Assembly: GCF_004770155.1 (NCBI RefSeq)
Contig: NZ_RQFA01000010.1
Span: 124,001-188,000, forward strand
Length of the DNA: 64,000 bases
Direction of reading: 5' to 3'
Source: Leptospira gomenensis
GTDB lineage: Bacteria > Spirochaetota > Leptospiria > Leptospirales > Leptospiraceae
The position numbers were made by a program, and so were the translations under genes. The notes beneath the pieces are model-generated. The model searched no databases and was not told the DNA's origin. It saw nothing but the letters and a program-made list of their open reading frames with translations. The stretch's first letter is position 1, and each line of letters begins with the position of its first letter. Shown in pieces: positions 42,801-49,503 of the stretch.

Positions 42801-44104
42801 TAACGATGGCGTTAGACGGACAGGGGAATCGGATTGGCGGAGGAGAGTGGGGCGGCGTGTCAAGAGTTGCTTACAAACCGTATGGAGAAATCAACCGCTC
42901 CGACTCGGGAGGACCGGATGTATTTCGATACAAATACACGGGCCAAGAGGAAGACAGAGAGACTGGCCTTTACTACTACAAATCAAGATACTATGATCCG
43001 ATGATTGGAAGGTTTACACAAGCGGATTCGATCTTCGATGCGAGTAGACCGAACTCGCAAGACTTGTATATGTATGTGGAAGGGAATCCGATCAACCATA
43101 CGGATCCGAGTGGTCACAGCGTGAGTTGGGGAGCGATTGCGGCGATGGCTTTACCGATGTTTACGTTACCTGCGATTGCCGCCGCAGCTGTAATCGGAGC
43201 GGTTGTTGCGACTGCTGCGATTTTGGCGTTCACTGCTGCGCTTGGTGCTGTTTCGATGATCGCGGCTGTGGCTGCGGCGGGAGTGATTGGTGTTGGGATT
43301 GCGGTTCTTGGTCTTTCGAGTTATATCGGTACGACGTTGGCTGCGAGTTCTTTGTTCGTGATTCCTGCTGCTGTTGCGACCGTGGGTTTTGCTGCTTCGG
43401 TTGCTTTGATGACTGTGAGTAGTGCGGGAGTGACGTTGTTGGCTGCGGGCACTGTTGCGTTAGGTGCTGCTACGTTTGCTCTGATGCAGGTTGGAGCTGT
43501 TGGTATGGGGGCGCTATTATTAAGTACGTTAGTCGCTTCTGCTGCTTTATTTCCAATCCTTGGAGCGGCGATCTTTGTACTTGGGATCGCGAGTTTTGTC
43601 AGCATTCAGGTATTCGCGAGTTTGGGTTATATAGCTGCAACAACGTTAGGCTCGGTACTTTCTCCGTATGCTCTGCAAGGTTACATCGCTGGAGGTTTAT
43701 CTAAATCAAGTTTCAATAACATTCACTGGAATGAAAAGAGTGCAAGAATTGGAGCTTGTTATGGAACAGGGATATCGTTTGTTGGATTACAAATTGGTGC
43801 TGTTACAAATGGAGCTTTGGGATTTGCAAGAATGTATGGATTATTAGAAGAGGGTTCCTTATTAGTAGATGCTTGGGGGAAATTAAATGCTTCTTTGTTT
43901 ACTGCTAATGGCACTTCAGTTATAAATTTAATTAGTTATGAATTAACTTTATTGTCGATACTAAGGGGTGATTTTCAAGGAGCAGGAATTGATATGGTCG
44001 GATATGCGGCGGAATCACTAGGATCACCATTGCCGGTAGGACTGATAATTAAGGCAGGGCTATTTGGTGCTAATCAAGCGAAACAGTATTGCGGAGCATT
44101 ATAG
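36857..44104 (+). CDS. Giant SpvB/FG-GAP/RHS-repeat protein with variable C-terminal tip
   Basis: 2415 residues from the ATG at 36857 (an in-frame TTG at 36773 lacks support). A signal sequence leads into an SpvB-type N-terminal domain (PGAGDVVPNLSLSYHSSQGN). About nine calcium-binding FG-GAP/VCBS blades follow between about residues 390 and 860, each marked DxNxDGxxD. RHS/YD repeats run from about 1150 to 1800, and the RHS core closes at GLYYYKSRYYDPMIGRFTQADS and NPINHTDPSGH. The core is interrupted near 1875-1925 by two hydrophobic stretches and a lipobox-like TNC. After the core comes a long Ala/Gly-rich hydrophobic stretch, then a tip of about 197 residues coded by AT-rich DNA. The head resembles TcB/SpvB parts of Tc toxins; the tip matches no toxin family I know. 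Confidence 0.9.
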   Translation: MTRRSFHFFLLSGFCFVFISWNPLTPIKNFLFRSLPLVESSIPQTLPKPNVDSSGKVSFSIPISVPPGAGDVVPNLSLSYHSSQGNSFLGKGFSLGGIPSIRLNSAFGFLGNTDRFVSDLGGELLPLSGGNFAFKSDSSLRVRKVADGSWTIEDKNGVQFRFGTSSNSKLFASAPDAAVVTTWGLSQVRDRFGNGYDVVYDATGLSFGVLLPSSISYARGNARIAFSYSSQYAGYISLFFQSASKSTFNRFLSGIDVFALDADGSEVLTDEYSFSFVRDNGSFLLSRLDRDHYDPISFDYTANSNGVLASASMIRSATDVFALTFRSIQEGLQGAYDAGVLACACTADAGCMATVGPSAIALCNSSIENVWDTHVNGVETSFAGALDLNGDGIVEYVRILGSKDDQRFYVTNLKNAANASSSSIPSSSVAVGPVLNLTTQGRIFPGDFNGDGAADFLYFEKPGNPLRVLWGPNLNSTFVNGVNGVVSNNADRRGRHFVADMNGDGRSDFIQADAALGLDVYLSTGSNFVYSQKLLFSDFGLEFQLFADLDRNGVPDFIRIDGLPGSRRLIVTFLKVNPSTQLVSESGEDVYVYEHSGVLIGNSFGSSGNQFLSDLNGDGYLDFSTISNSGTPFTGSYFHSFFFNGKNFVAGNSNVSIGDVVPQEEAAFPFLPGSYGYADYDINQDGRMDRVSRFNEVGYLVELKEADGSFSAPISVYPDFDTLIDLNEDGVADKIRVGTFLFIVQIQVRFGPDDSLIWTDMDNNRMTIPPPWPWEVTALSEKAYRNWKNKKDFVDLNGDGRPDFVYFQDNSVRVLFSKLDANGRPFFSSSPDRVWPSNGFLQAADLNGDGRPELIGVHSSPQSYSGSVPSPVPGVFSKLIRQVPYASASTLEILRFDESIPQGLVAAIHQGSSSSRFQSIRFEYESKLSNLNSQPAAQRIKSSAVSPAVANVFPFLAPDFVVKSIGVSGFAAGVEFPLSNTSYSFSTPRYVRGGYKKSAMLGFESMRAYDSMTDTTTVQEFGSADPDLAGSATSTLVSKSGVPIHLTTQNFLKSTLASGSVWVRLGSSVETFYRSGSAFQSVSSIFSYDANRNPTGKSTSIGGSTVVDWTSFQEDDPFLFKPKTVLRTRDGVVTSRKEFDFNGDSVSKVREKLDATSGVFSESEFLLYDSFGNPTMVKDIQGNVTTIEYDPVVHKFPIRSVNSLGHVTEKKFDLARGLEIESKDVNGNITFTKYDSFGRVIAVRLPGADDWNKTIEYFNTGSLVDARVKTFFDADDNSSSWSEEILNLKDGLTTKRGSLSGGVVLSESTYKDKAGKVLRKIAPHIEGGEVLEETTFTYDDNQDLILESSNTGIESSYVYGANSTTKVTKSGSTTIATLVELKNSLGQTISKTMNGKTTQYEYDDYGNVSKVIDFENGTTHISSNLAGKQTGVSNPNTGTIAYSYDASGRLVRESYANGSRVDFVYDVLGRMTTKTATKSDGSFHIQSFEYDGSVYPNGKGRLTKVTDELGTTEFGYDERGNQTILKKTLIQDEGLVLIVEKKFNLLNKLTEITYPEGTKVHNHYSESGYLAGVSLTPNDGSSSDHGLVQYRGPIVEGGRVKVLRELGNGVWTDIYIDKISKRPLQTVTKKTDQVYENITYLYDLKGNISNLTDELTSARSQSFTYDDLNRLVTATGKYGTETYVYSDSGRLIQKGDKTFTYGDSGHRNAVTHVSSPGYVGDYAYDASGNMISRNGSVLVYDGFQKLKQMVTTEQGTIDYGYDFTGTRIKKTKSVDGSKVITLGGLYEISYQPGFPVQHTLSFYGAGGERLGQWSSTTAVLRSEVSNTGSIWRIRDWNSKNFQNWKTSLYGASNGMYYKTIHKALEIRTYLRSEPMSILYLVSILLLLGICLAFLQKGTLTKAIQTQLFTPLTLTAMLTLVTNCNGFLPNEDGEAPWAMAPLLIPPGTPSVIGTPASPGSGVPTPGTPITGFLFFINDHLGSVTMALDGQGNRIGGGEWGGVSRVAYKPYGEINRSDSGGPDVFRYKYTGQEEDRETGLYYYKSRYYDPMIGRFTQADSIFDASRPNSQDLYMYVEGNPINHTDPSGHSVSWGAIAAMALPMFTLPAIAAAAVIGAVVATAAILAFTAALGAVSMIAAVAAAGVIGVGIAVLGLSSYIGTTLAASSLFVIPAAVATVGFAASVALMTVSSAGVTLLAAGTVALGAATFALMQVGAVGMGALLLSTLVASAALFPILGAAIFVLGIASFVSIQVFASLGYIAATTLGSVLSPYALQGYIAGGLSKSSFNNIHWNEKSARIGACYGTGISFVGLQIGAVTNGALGFARMYGLLEEGSLLVDAWGKLNASLFTANGTSVINLISYELTLLSILRGDFQGAGIDMVGYAAESLGSPLPVGLIIKAGLFGANQAKQYCGAL
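41939..43513 (+). repeat. RHS-core duplication, copy 1
   Basis: These 525 codons of the giant RHS gene recur as copy 2 at 44878-46452 with the same length and only scattered base changes. The left edge is at GGAGACAAAACG. The right edge is at TATGGGGGCG, after which the DNA of the two copies diverges, although the proteins stay distantly alike. Confidence 0.93.
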
Positions 44105-44746
44105 ATGAGATTATATTTGATAGCAGCTTTTATCTTAATCGTTTTTTTAATGATCTCTTGTGCTGGCTATGTTTATGAACCTTTTCGTCCGCTTGCTGTG
44201 ACAACAAGTCAAAACACATATGTTAGATTTAAATTTGAAAATAAAAGAAACGATTCCGAAAAAGCAATTCTTCAAGATAAAGATCGGATTGCGAAATTCT
44301 TTACTTATAGCTTCCGAGTAAGTATTTGGGATCACCAAGAACTTTTTACTAAAGTAAAAGATTTTCGAACAATTAATCCTTATTTCGAGTATTGGCAGCG
44401 ATACTATAATCAGACGCGGATGCTACGATATGGAATACATTCTCTTTCTTTCGTAGAAAACTGTGAATATAAAATGCCGATTCCAGTAGGAATCAATAAA
44501 TATAAATTCGATTTTAGTGCTAACGACCCTCGAAGATTAGCTAAAATTGTAAAGACATTGAATGTTCCTCCTAATCATTCAATAAGGATTATATTTGATA
44601 TAGATGGACCACCTCAAGTAGGTGATGAAGTAGAATCGGATGAGGGCACTTATTTTAAATCGCATCAAATCCCCATCAGTTTAGAAATAATACCGAACCC
44701 GGAGCCAGACATAGACAAACCGTGCGAAATCCCGGAGCCAAAGTAA
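44105..44746 (+). CDS. Tip-associated lipoprotein, family member 1
   Basis: 213 residues. The signal peptide ends in a good lipobox LMISC (Cys19). The family signature is visible as VENCEYKMPIPVG (about 118-130), then a VPPNHSIRI stretch and the tail PNPEPDIDKPCEIPEPK. It starts directly after the RHS stop with no gap and is AT-rich, like the RHS tip. A divergent relative follows the second RHS tip (47036), fragments of others follow at 47634 and 48890, so tip and lipoprotein seem to travel together. It may protect the cell from, or display, the tip. That is inference, and there is no match to a known immunity family. Confidence 0.82.
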   Translation: MRLYLIAAFILIVFLMISCAGYVYEPFRPLAVTTSQNTYVRFKFENKRNDSEKAILQDKDRIAKFFTYSFRVSIWDHQELFTKVKDFRTINPYFEYWQRYYNQTRMLRYGIHSLSFVENCEYKMPIPVGINKYKFDFSANDPRRLAKIVKTLNVPPNHSIRIIFDIDGPPQVGDEVESDEGTYFKSHQIPISLEIIPNPEPDIDKPCEIPEPK

Positions 44747-44877
44747 AACCCCACCGCGTAAGGGATCGATGCGTGGTCAAGTTATTGCACCCAAGATGAA
44801 AGTGGCGACTAACGTTGAAATATACCAATAACTTGACCGAAGCGGAGAGCCCGCCCCGCGTAGCGGGAACGCCCGAA
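44696..44877. repeat. Cassette-junction repeat, copy A
   Basis: The copy covers the 3' end of lipoprotein 1 and the following 130 bases. It has perfect 13-bp inverted arms, GGTCAAGTTATTG (44775-44787) and CAATAACTTGACC (44826-44838), then a small GC hairpin (CCCGC at 44855-44859, GCGGG at 44863-44867), and ends GGGAACGCCCGAA. RHS-homologous DNA resumes at the next base. Copy B (47694) matches it nearly throughout; copy C (52987) matches only the palindromic part. Confidence 0.85.
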
Positions 44878-47034
44878 GGAGACAAAACGTTTACGTACGG
44901 AGACAGCGTTCCTCGCAATGCAGTAACCCACGTGTCCAGCCCGGGTTATGTAGGAGACTACGGGTATGACGCTTCTGGTAATATGATCTCACGAAACGGA
45001 AGCGTGCTTGTGTATGATGGATTTCAGAAGTTGAAACGGATGGTGACAACGGAGCAGGGCACGATCGACTACGGCTATGATTTTACGGGAACGCGTATCA
45101 AGAAGACGAAGAGCGTGGATGGCTCGAAAGTGATCAGCTTGGGAGGATTGTATGAGATATCGTATCAACCTGGGTTTCCGGTTCAACATACCCTTTCCTT
45201 TTATGGAGCAGGGGGAGAGAGATTGGGTCAGTGGTCGAGCACGACTGCTGTATTGCGGAATGAAGTAAGTAACACAGGATCGATTTGGAGAATCCGGGAT
45301 TGGAACTCGGAGAATTTCCAAGAGTGGAAGACATCGTTGTTAGGTGCGAGCAACGGAATGTATTACAAAACGATTCACCAGGCGTTGGAGATCCGAACGT
45401 ATCTTCGCTCGGAACCGATGTCTGTCTTGTATTTAGTTTCCATTTTACTTTTATTAGGAATTTGTTTAGCGCTTTTACAAACAGGAACGTTTTTGCATGC
45501 GATTCAAACACAACTGTTCACACCGTTGACTTTAATGGCAATGCTTACGTTAGTAACGAATTGCAATGGCTTTTTACCAAATGAAGACGGAGAGGCACCT
45601 TGGGCGATGGCACCGTTGTTGATTCCCCCGGGGACACCGAGTGTGATCGGAACACCGGCAAGTCCGGGAAGTGGAGTGCCGACACCGGGAACACCGATTA
45701 CGGGATTTCTGTTTTTCATCAACGATCATCTTGGGTCCGTAACGATGGCGTTAGACGGACAGGGGAATCGGATTGGAGGAGGAGAGTGGGGCGGCGTGTC
45801 ACGAGTTGCTTACAAACCATATGGGGAAATCAACCGCTCCGACTCGGGAGGACCGGATGTATTTCGATACAAATACACGGGCCAAGAAGAAGACAGAGAG
45901 ACGGGATTGTATTACTACAAATCAAGATACTATGATCCAATGATTGGAAGATTCACGCAAGCGGATTCGATCTTCGATGCATCCCGTCCGAACTCGCAAG
46001 ACTTGTATATGTATGTGGAAGGAAATCCGATCAACCATACGGATCCGAGTGGTCACAGCGTGAGTTGGGGAGCGATTGCGGCGATGGCTTTGCCGATGTT
46101 TACGTTACCTGCGATTGCGGCTGCTGCTGTAATCGGAGCGGTTGTTGCGACTGCGGCGATTTTGGCGTTTACTGCTGCGCTTGGTGCTGTTTCGATGATC
46201 GCGGCTGTGGCTGCGGCGGGAGTGATTGGTGTTGGTATTGCGGTTCTTGGTCTTTCGAGTTATATCGGTACGACGTTGGCTGCGAGTTCTTTGTTCGTGA
46301 TTCCTGCTGCTGTTGCGACCGTGGGTTTTGCTGCGAGCACGGCGATGATGGTTGTGAGTAGTGCGGGTGTGACGTTGTTGGCTGCGGGTGCTGTTGCGTT
46401 AGGTGCTGCTACGTTTGCTCTGATGCAGGTTGGAGCTGTTGGTATGGGGGCGACTGTGTTAGCAGCGTTGGCGGGGAGTACTTTAATTTACACTGTGATT
46501 GGTATGGCTGCAATTCCCGTATCGATTGCAATTGTGATTGGAATACCGATTGTGACGACGGCTGTTGCGACTGCGGCTTTTGCGTTGGGCCATGTTTTAA
46601 CCCCGTTGACAACACAAGCGTATATAGCCGGCGGTTATTCTAAATCGAGTTGGAACAAAATTCGTTGGGACGAGAAGGCCGCAAGAAAGTGGGCTTGTTA
46701 TGCTTCGTTCGGGCAGATGGCGGCTGTAACAGCTTATGCGATAATTTATGGCTTACCTGGATTAGGAGTTGGAGCAAATGCAGCGGGTGGGTCTGCCCAC
46801 ACTCTTACTAAACCTTTTATTGGATCTTTATTAGCTAACGAGATTCCATTTGTTGGATTGGCTTTTAAAGACGTATTACTATTTCAAACGATAGTCTCAT
46901 TTCATTATTATCTACTGACGGGAAATTTTGAACAAGCCATTTACGCATTTGGAGATTTAGTTAGTCCAATTCCAGTAAGTACTCCTGTTCAAGCTGGAAA
47001 ATTTGTTGGGAAAACATGTGAAGGAGACTTATGA
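44815..47034 (+). CDS. Headless RHS cassette with alternative tip (copy 2)
   Basis: This 739-codon open frame begins inside repeat A (TTG at 44815) and passes in phase into 525 codons copied from the RHS core (44878-46452). It ends in a different tip of about 193 residues. No SpvB, FG-GAP or signal part is present, and no ribosome site precedes the TTG, so it is probably a silent tip store or is expressed only after recombination with the full gene. Tip 2 and tip 1 share scattered positions (GGxSKSSxNxIxWxEKxAR, then SPxPV and a closing AGxF...K..C) but differ in most residues. Its 3' end overlaps lipoprotein 2 by a few bases. Confidence 0.8.
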   Translation: MKYTNNLTEAESPPRVAGTPEGDKTFTYGDSVPRNAVTHVSSPGYVGDYGYDASGNMISRNGSVLVYDGFQKLKRMVTTEQGTIDYGYDFTGTRIKKTKSVDGSKVISLGGLYEISYQPGFPVQHTLSFYGAGGERLGQWSSTTAVLRNEVSNTGSIWRIRDWNSENFQEWKTSLLGASNGMYYKTIHQALEIRTYLRSEPMSVLYLVSILLLLGICLALLQTGTFLHAIQTQLFTPLTLMAMLTLVTNCNGFLPNEDGEAPWAMAPLLIPPGTPSVIGTPASPGSGVPTPGTPITGFLFFINDHLGSVTMALDGQGNRIGGGEWGGVSRVAYKPYGEINRSDSGGPDVFRYKYTGQEEDRETGLYYYKSRYYDPMIGRFTQADSIFDASRPNSQDLYMYVEGNPINHTDPSGHSVSWGAIAAMALPMFTLPAIAAAAVIGAVVATAAILAFTAALGAVSMIAAVAAAGVIGVGIAVLGLSSYIGTTLAASSLFVIPAAVATVGFAASTAMMVVSSAGVTLLAAGAVALGAATFALMQVGAVGMGATVLAALAGSTLIYTVIGMAAIPVSIAIVIGIPIVTTAVATAAFALGHVLTPLTTQAYIAGGYSKSSWNKIRWDEKAARKWACYASFGQMAAVTAYAIIYGLPGLGVGANAAGGSAHTLTKPFIGSLLANEIPFVGLAFKDVLLFQTIVSFHYYLLTGNFEQAIYAFGDLVSPIPVSTPVQAGKFVGKTCEGDL
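44878..46452 (+). repeat. RHS-core duplication, copy 2
   Basis: Same length as copy 1 (41939-43513) with no insertion or deletion. The left boundary lies exactly where junction repeat A ends, and the right boundary lies at the start of the alternative tip. Confidence 0.93.
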
Positions 47035-47035
47035 T

Positions 47036-47641
47036 ATGAAAAAAAATACTAAATATTTTTTGTTTATACTTTTGCATTTAATTTTTCTCAATTGTTGGGG
47101 AGGAATAATTTATTGGAAACACTTCGCACATGAATATCCAGATAAAACTGGGACTTATATTATTTTTTCGGTACCAAGTAAATTTATGTTTGAAGATCAA
47201 AAGTTTGATATTTCGAAATTCGATGGCAGATTATATTACGAAGATAAAGAGAGATTATTTAGTCCTTTAATATTGATAAACCCAGTACGCAATTTTGACT
47301 TTTTTCAGCAATGGTATGGCGGAAACCAATTTTTATTTTTTGCAAATTGCATATATAAAATTTCTGTTCCAGCCGGGGAAAGTTCATATGAATTTGAGTT
47401 TGATTTTGGTAAGGAAACTTATGGTTCATTAAGGAAAAAAATATTAATTCCCTCTGATCATAGTGTAATTTTGAAATTTAATCCAAAAGTAGTTGAGGTG
47501 CCATTTATACATCCCTTTGATCAAGCCTCAGGAAATAGAAATGCCGAACCGATAATCAAAAAATGGAAAATTGTTGAAATAGATTTCGATATTTATCCAT
47601 CTTCACAAGTTAAATTAGATTCGGAATGTTTGAATAGGTAA
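47036..47641 (+). CDS. Tip-associated lipoprotein, family member 2
   Basis: The ATG at 47036 (MKKNTKYFLFILLHLIFLNC) gives 201 residues with a lipobox ending LNC at residue 20. The open frame back to 47003 overlaps tip 2 and has no signal character. The middle carries ANCIYKISVPAGESSYEFEFDF and IPSDHSVIL, matching the CEY...P.G and PxHSI positions of lipoprotein 1 but with low overall likeness. It is very AT-rich. It starts one base after the stop of the RHS copy 2 frame, repeating the order tip then lipoprotein. Confidence 0.8.
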   Translation: MKKNTKYFLFILLHLIFLNCWGGIIYWKHFAHEYPDKTGTYIIFSVPSKFMFEDQKFDISKFDGRLYYEDKERLFSPLILINPVRNFDFFQQWYGGNQFLFFANCIYKISVPAGESSYEFEFDFGKETYGSLRKKILIPSDHSVILKFNPKVVEVPFIHPFDQASGNRNAEPIIKKWKIVEIDFDIYPSSQVKLDSECLNR

Positions 47642-47744
47642 TTATCTAATTGTTGAGGTAAAAGAATTAGAAATCACTGCGACCGTAGAACCAAACCCGG
47701 AGCCAGACATAGACAAACCGTGTGAAATCCCGGAGCCAAAGTAA
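47634..47744 (+). pseudogene. 3' fragment of a third tip-associated lipoprotein gene
   Basis: Directly after the stop of lipoprotein 2, another frame reads VEVKELEITATVEPNPEPDI and then DKPCEIPEPK before a TAA at 47742-47744. The last 16 residues are identical to the tail of lipoprotein 1. It is only the end of a gene, left when the cassette in front of it was exchanged. Confidence 0.75.
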
Positions 47745-47876
47745 AACCATTTCCGCGTAAGGGATCGATGCGTGGTCAAGTTATTGCACCAAAGATGAAA
47801 GCGGCGACTAACGTTGAAATATACCAATAACTTGACCGAAGCGGAGAGCCCGACCCGCGCAGCGGGAACGCCCAAA
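47694..47876. repeat. Cassette-junction repeat, copy B
   Basis: Near-identical to copy A. The 13-bp arms are at 47774-47786 and 47825-47837. It ends CGGGAACGCCCAAA. The next bases, GGAGAT, match the first five bases of the RHS block and then diverge. Confidence 0.85.
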
Positions 47877-47927
47877 GGAGATGGAGCAGTCTGGTTCTAT
47901 GATCGATATAAATTTATAAAATTATAA
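47877..47927 (+). pseudogene. Truncated cassette end after junction repeat B
   Basis: In the same phase in which repeat A enters RHS, repeat B leads into GDGAVWFYDRYKFIKL and a TAA at 47925-47927. This may be the last codons of a lost third RHS tip joined to the repeat by deletion, or chance. Confidence 0.4.
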
Positions 47928-48218
47928 TTTACTAAATATGTTTCTAAGGTAATTCGAAAGTAGAGGCGTATTTTTGTTCGTAGCAATTTTTGTCAAACCA
48001 CTCACGGCCACTTCAAGTTGGCTTGAATATAAATTGTGTTTCGATTATTTTTTCCTTTAATTCGAACGGATCGATAGGAAGACGATTTTTCGTGCAAGCG
48101 AGTCGGGTTCTTTTGTTGATTGATTCGGAAGTAAGGACGTCGTTTCAAAACTGTCGTCTGGGCGGATCCGTTTTTCTTCTATATCTTCGTTTTAATATCT
48201 TTCCTAAAGGATCTTTTT
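47928..48218. other. Intergenic stretch after the cassette array
   Basis: No gene is visible. The stretch is AT-rich at first and then returns to the GC level of the flanking genome. A purine-rich CCTAAAGGATC precedes the next start codon. Confidence 0.4.
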
Positions 48219-48729
48219 ATGGAAGTGAATCTAATCTACTTTCTCATCCTGAAACTTACACACGTCGCTTGCGGGATTTTTTGGGTGGGAGCGGCCGTTA
48301 TGACGGCGGTATTCATGCAGCCCGCAGCGAAATCGTTGGGTCCGGACGGAGGCAAGTTTATGCAACAACTCGCTAAAACCAATTCGTATCCCTTCGTGCT
48401 CAATGCGGCTTCCACGTTAACCGTCGCTTCCGGCTTTCTGTTGTATTGGAAAATATCGGACGGTTTTCGGTCGGAATGGATATTCTCCAAATACGGAATC
48501 CTACTGTGGATGGGCGGAATTTTCGCGTTAGTCGCCTATTGCATCGGTTTTACGATCACTCGTCCCTCGAATGAATGAACTCGGCGCGACCCTCCAGCGG
48601 GAAGGTCCGTCTCCGGAGCTCCTCTCCCGAATGTCTATATTAGGAAATCGGATTACTCGGAGCACTCGGTCCGTCGCGTCTTTGATCGGAACCAGCATTT
48701 TGATCATGGAAATGGCTCGTTATGTTTGA
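48219..48729 (+). pseudogene. Small polytopic membrane protein (DUF2269/CopD-like) with a 4-bp frameshift
   Basis: The open frame 48219-48578 encodes 119 residues with three hydrophobic helices (FWVGAAVMTAVFMQP; FVLNAASTLTVASGFLLYW; LLWMGGIFALVAYCIGF) and stops abruptly after RPSNE. The sequence there is TCG-AATG-AATG-AAC. Removing one AATG restores the frame through NELGATLQREGPSPELLSRM and a fourth helix ending MARYV at 48729, giving about 169 residues, which looks like the natural length. It is either a fresh pseudogene, a slippage switch or a sequencing error. Confidence 0.7.
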
Positions 48730-48889
48730 CGTTTCGATCGATACGCTCCGTTCGTTTTTTCCTTTTCGAAAACGAATTGGAAAAACGAAGGATTGAAAAA
48801 TTATGTTCGAGTGGAACGAAAGGGGAGCAGTAGTTCCTTCCGCTTTGAACCGATTCTTTCGGGACCAACGTATTGTTTTTAGCCGTAGT

Positions 48890-49503
48890 CTGATTTTTGT
48901 TTTTTTTCGATTCGTTGTTTTTGTTTGCGGGTTTGGGAAACCTAGGAAGATTCGGTGATCACACGGACGTTTATCGATCGATTCAAACTACGATCGCGAA
49001 GGTAGATTCGGTTTAAAATAAAAGCGCTTCCGGTCCACGATTTGGACGAGGATACGAAAAAGAAAATCCGCGCTCCTATCGTTTGAATGTGTACTGGTAT
49101 AAGAAACATATCCTCGGTCAATTTTCGAACACCTCCTTCCCGATCGATATGATTGGAAGGGAAAAATCCGTTCGACGTAAAAAGATTCGGTCGAGCAAGG
49201 GACGGTTTCTTTCAAGAAAATTGCGAATATGTTTTTCCGGCTCCGGTGGGAAACACAGATACGAATTCAAATTTTTCAATCATGGGGGAAAACGCCCGCA
49301 ACGAAAGCGGGCCATTTTTCCAAAAAGTCAATCTACCTCCCGATCATTCGATCCGTTTAAACGTCATTCGCTCTGAACCCTCGTATCCGCTTCCGACGAA
49401 TTGGCTGCACAAAATGGAGAACGGGAATCGGCCGGAATACGAGATCGTAGTTACCGTGAAGCCGAATCCCGTCGAGGGAAGGGAGAAACTTTGTTCTCAG
49501 TGA
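48890..49503 (+). pseudogene. Tip-associated lipoprotein, family member 4 (frameshifted)
   Basis: Pieces in three frames follow the order of lipoprotein 1: GDHTDVYRSIQTTIAKVDSV, then FKIKALPVHDLDEDTKKK, then YRLNVYWYKKHILGQF, and from about 49153 a last frame with FQENCEYVFPAPVGNT, VNLPPDHSIRLNV and VVTVKPNPVEGREKLCSQ. The CEY...P.G and PPDHSIR signatures identify the family. At least two frameshifts break it. It is not AT-rich like members 1 and 2, so it may be an older resident copy. Its end overlaps the convergent SBBP gene by 7 bases. Confidence 0.7.

Noticed and set aside
43321..43605. Minus-strand frame in the RHS hydrophobic region
   Set aside because: It is the reverse reading of Ala/Gly codons; the plus-strand frame is certain and the same pattern recurs in copy 2.
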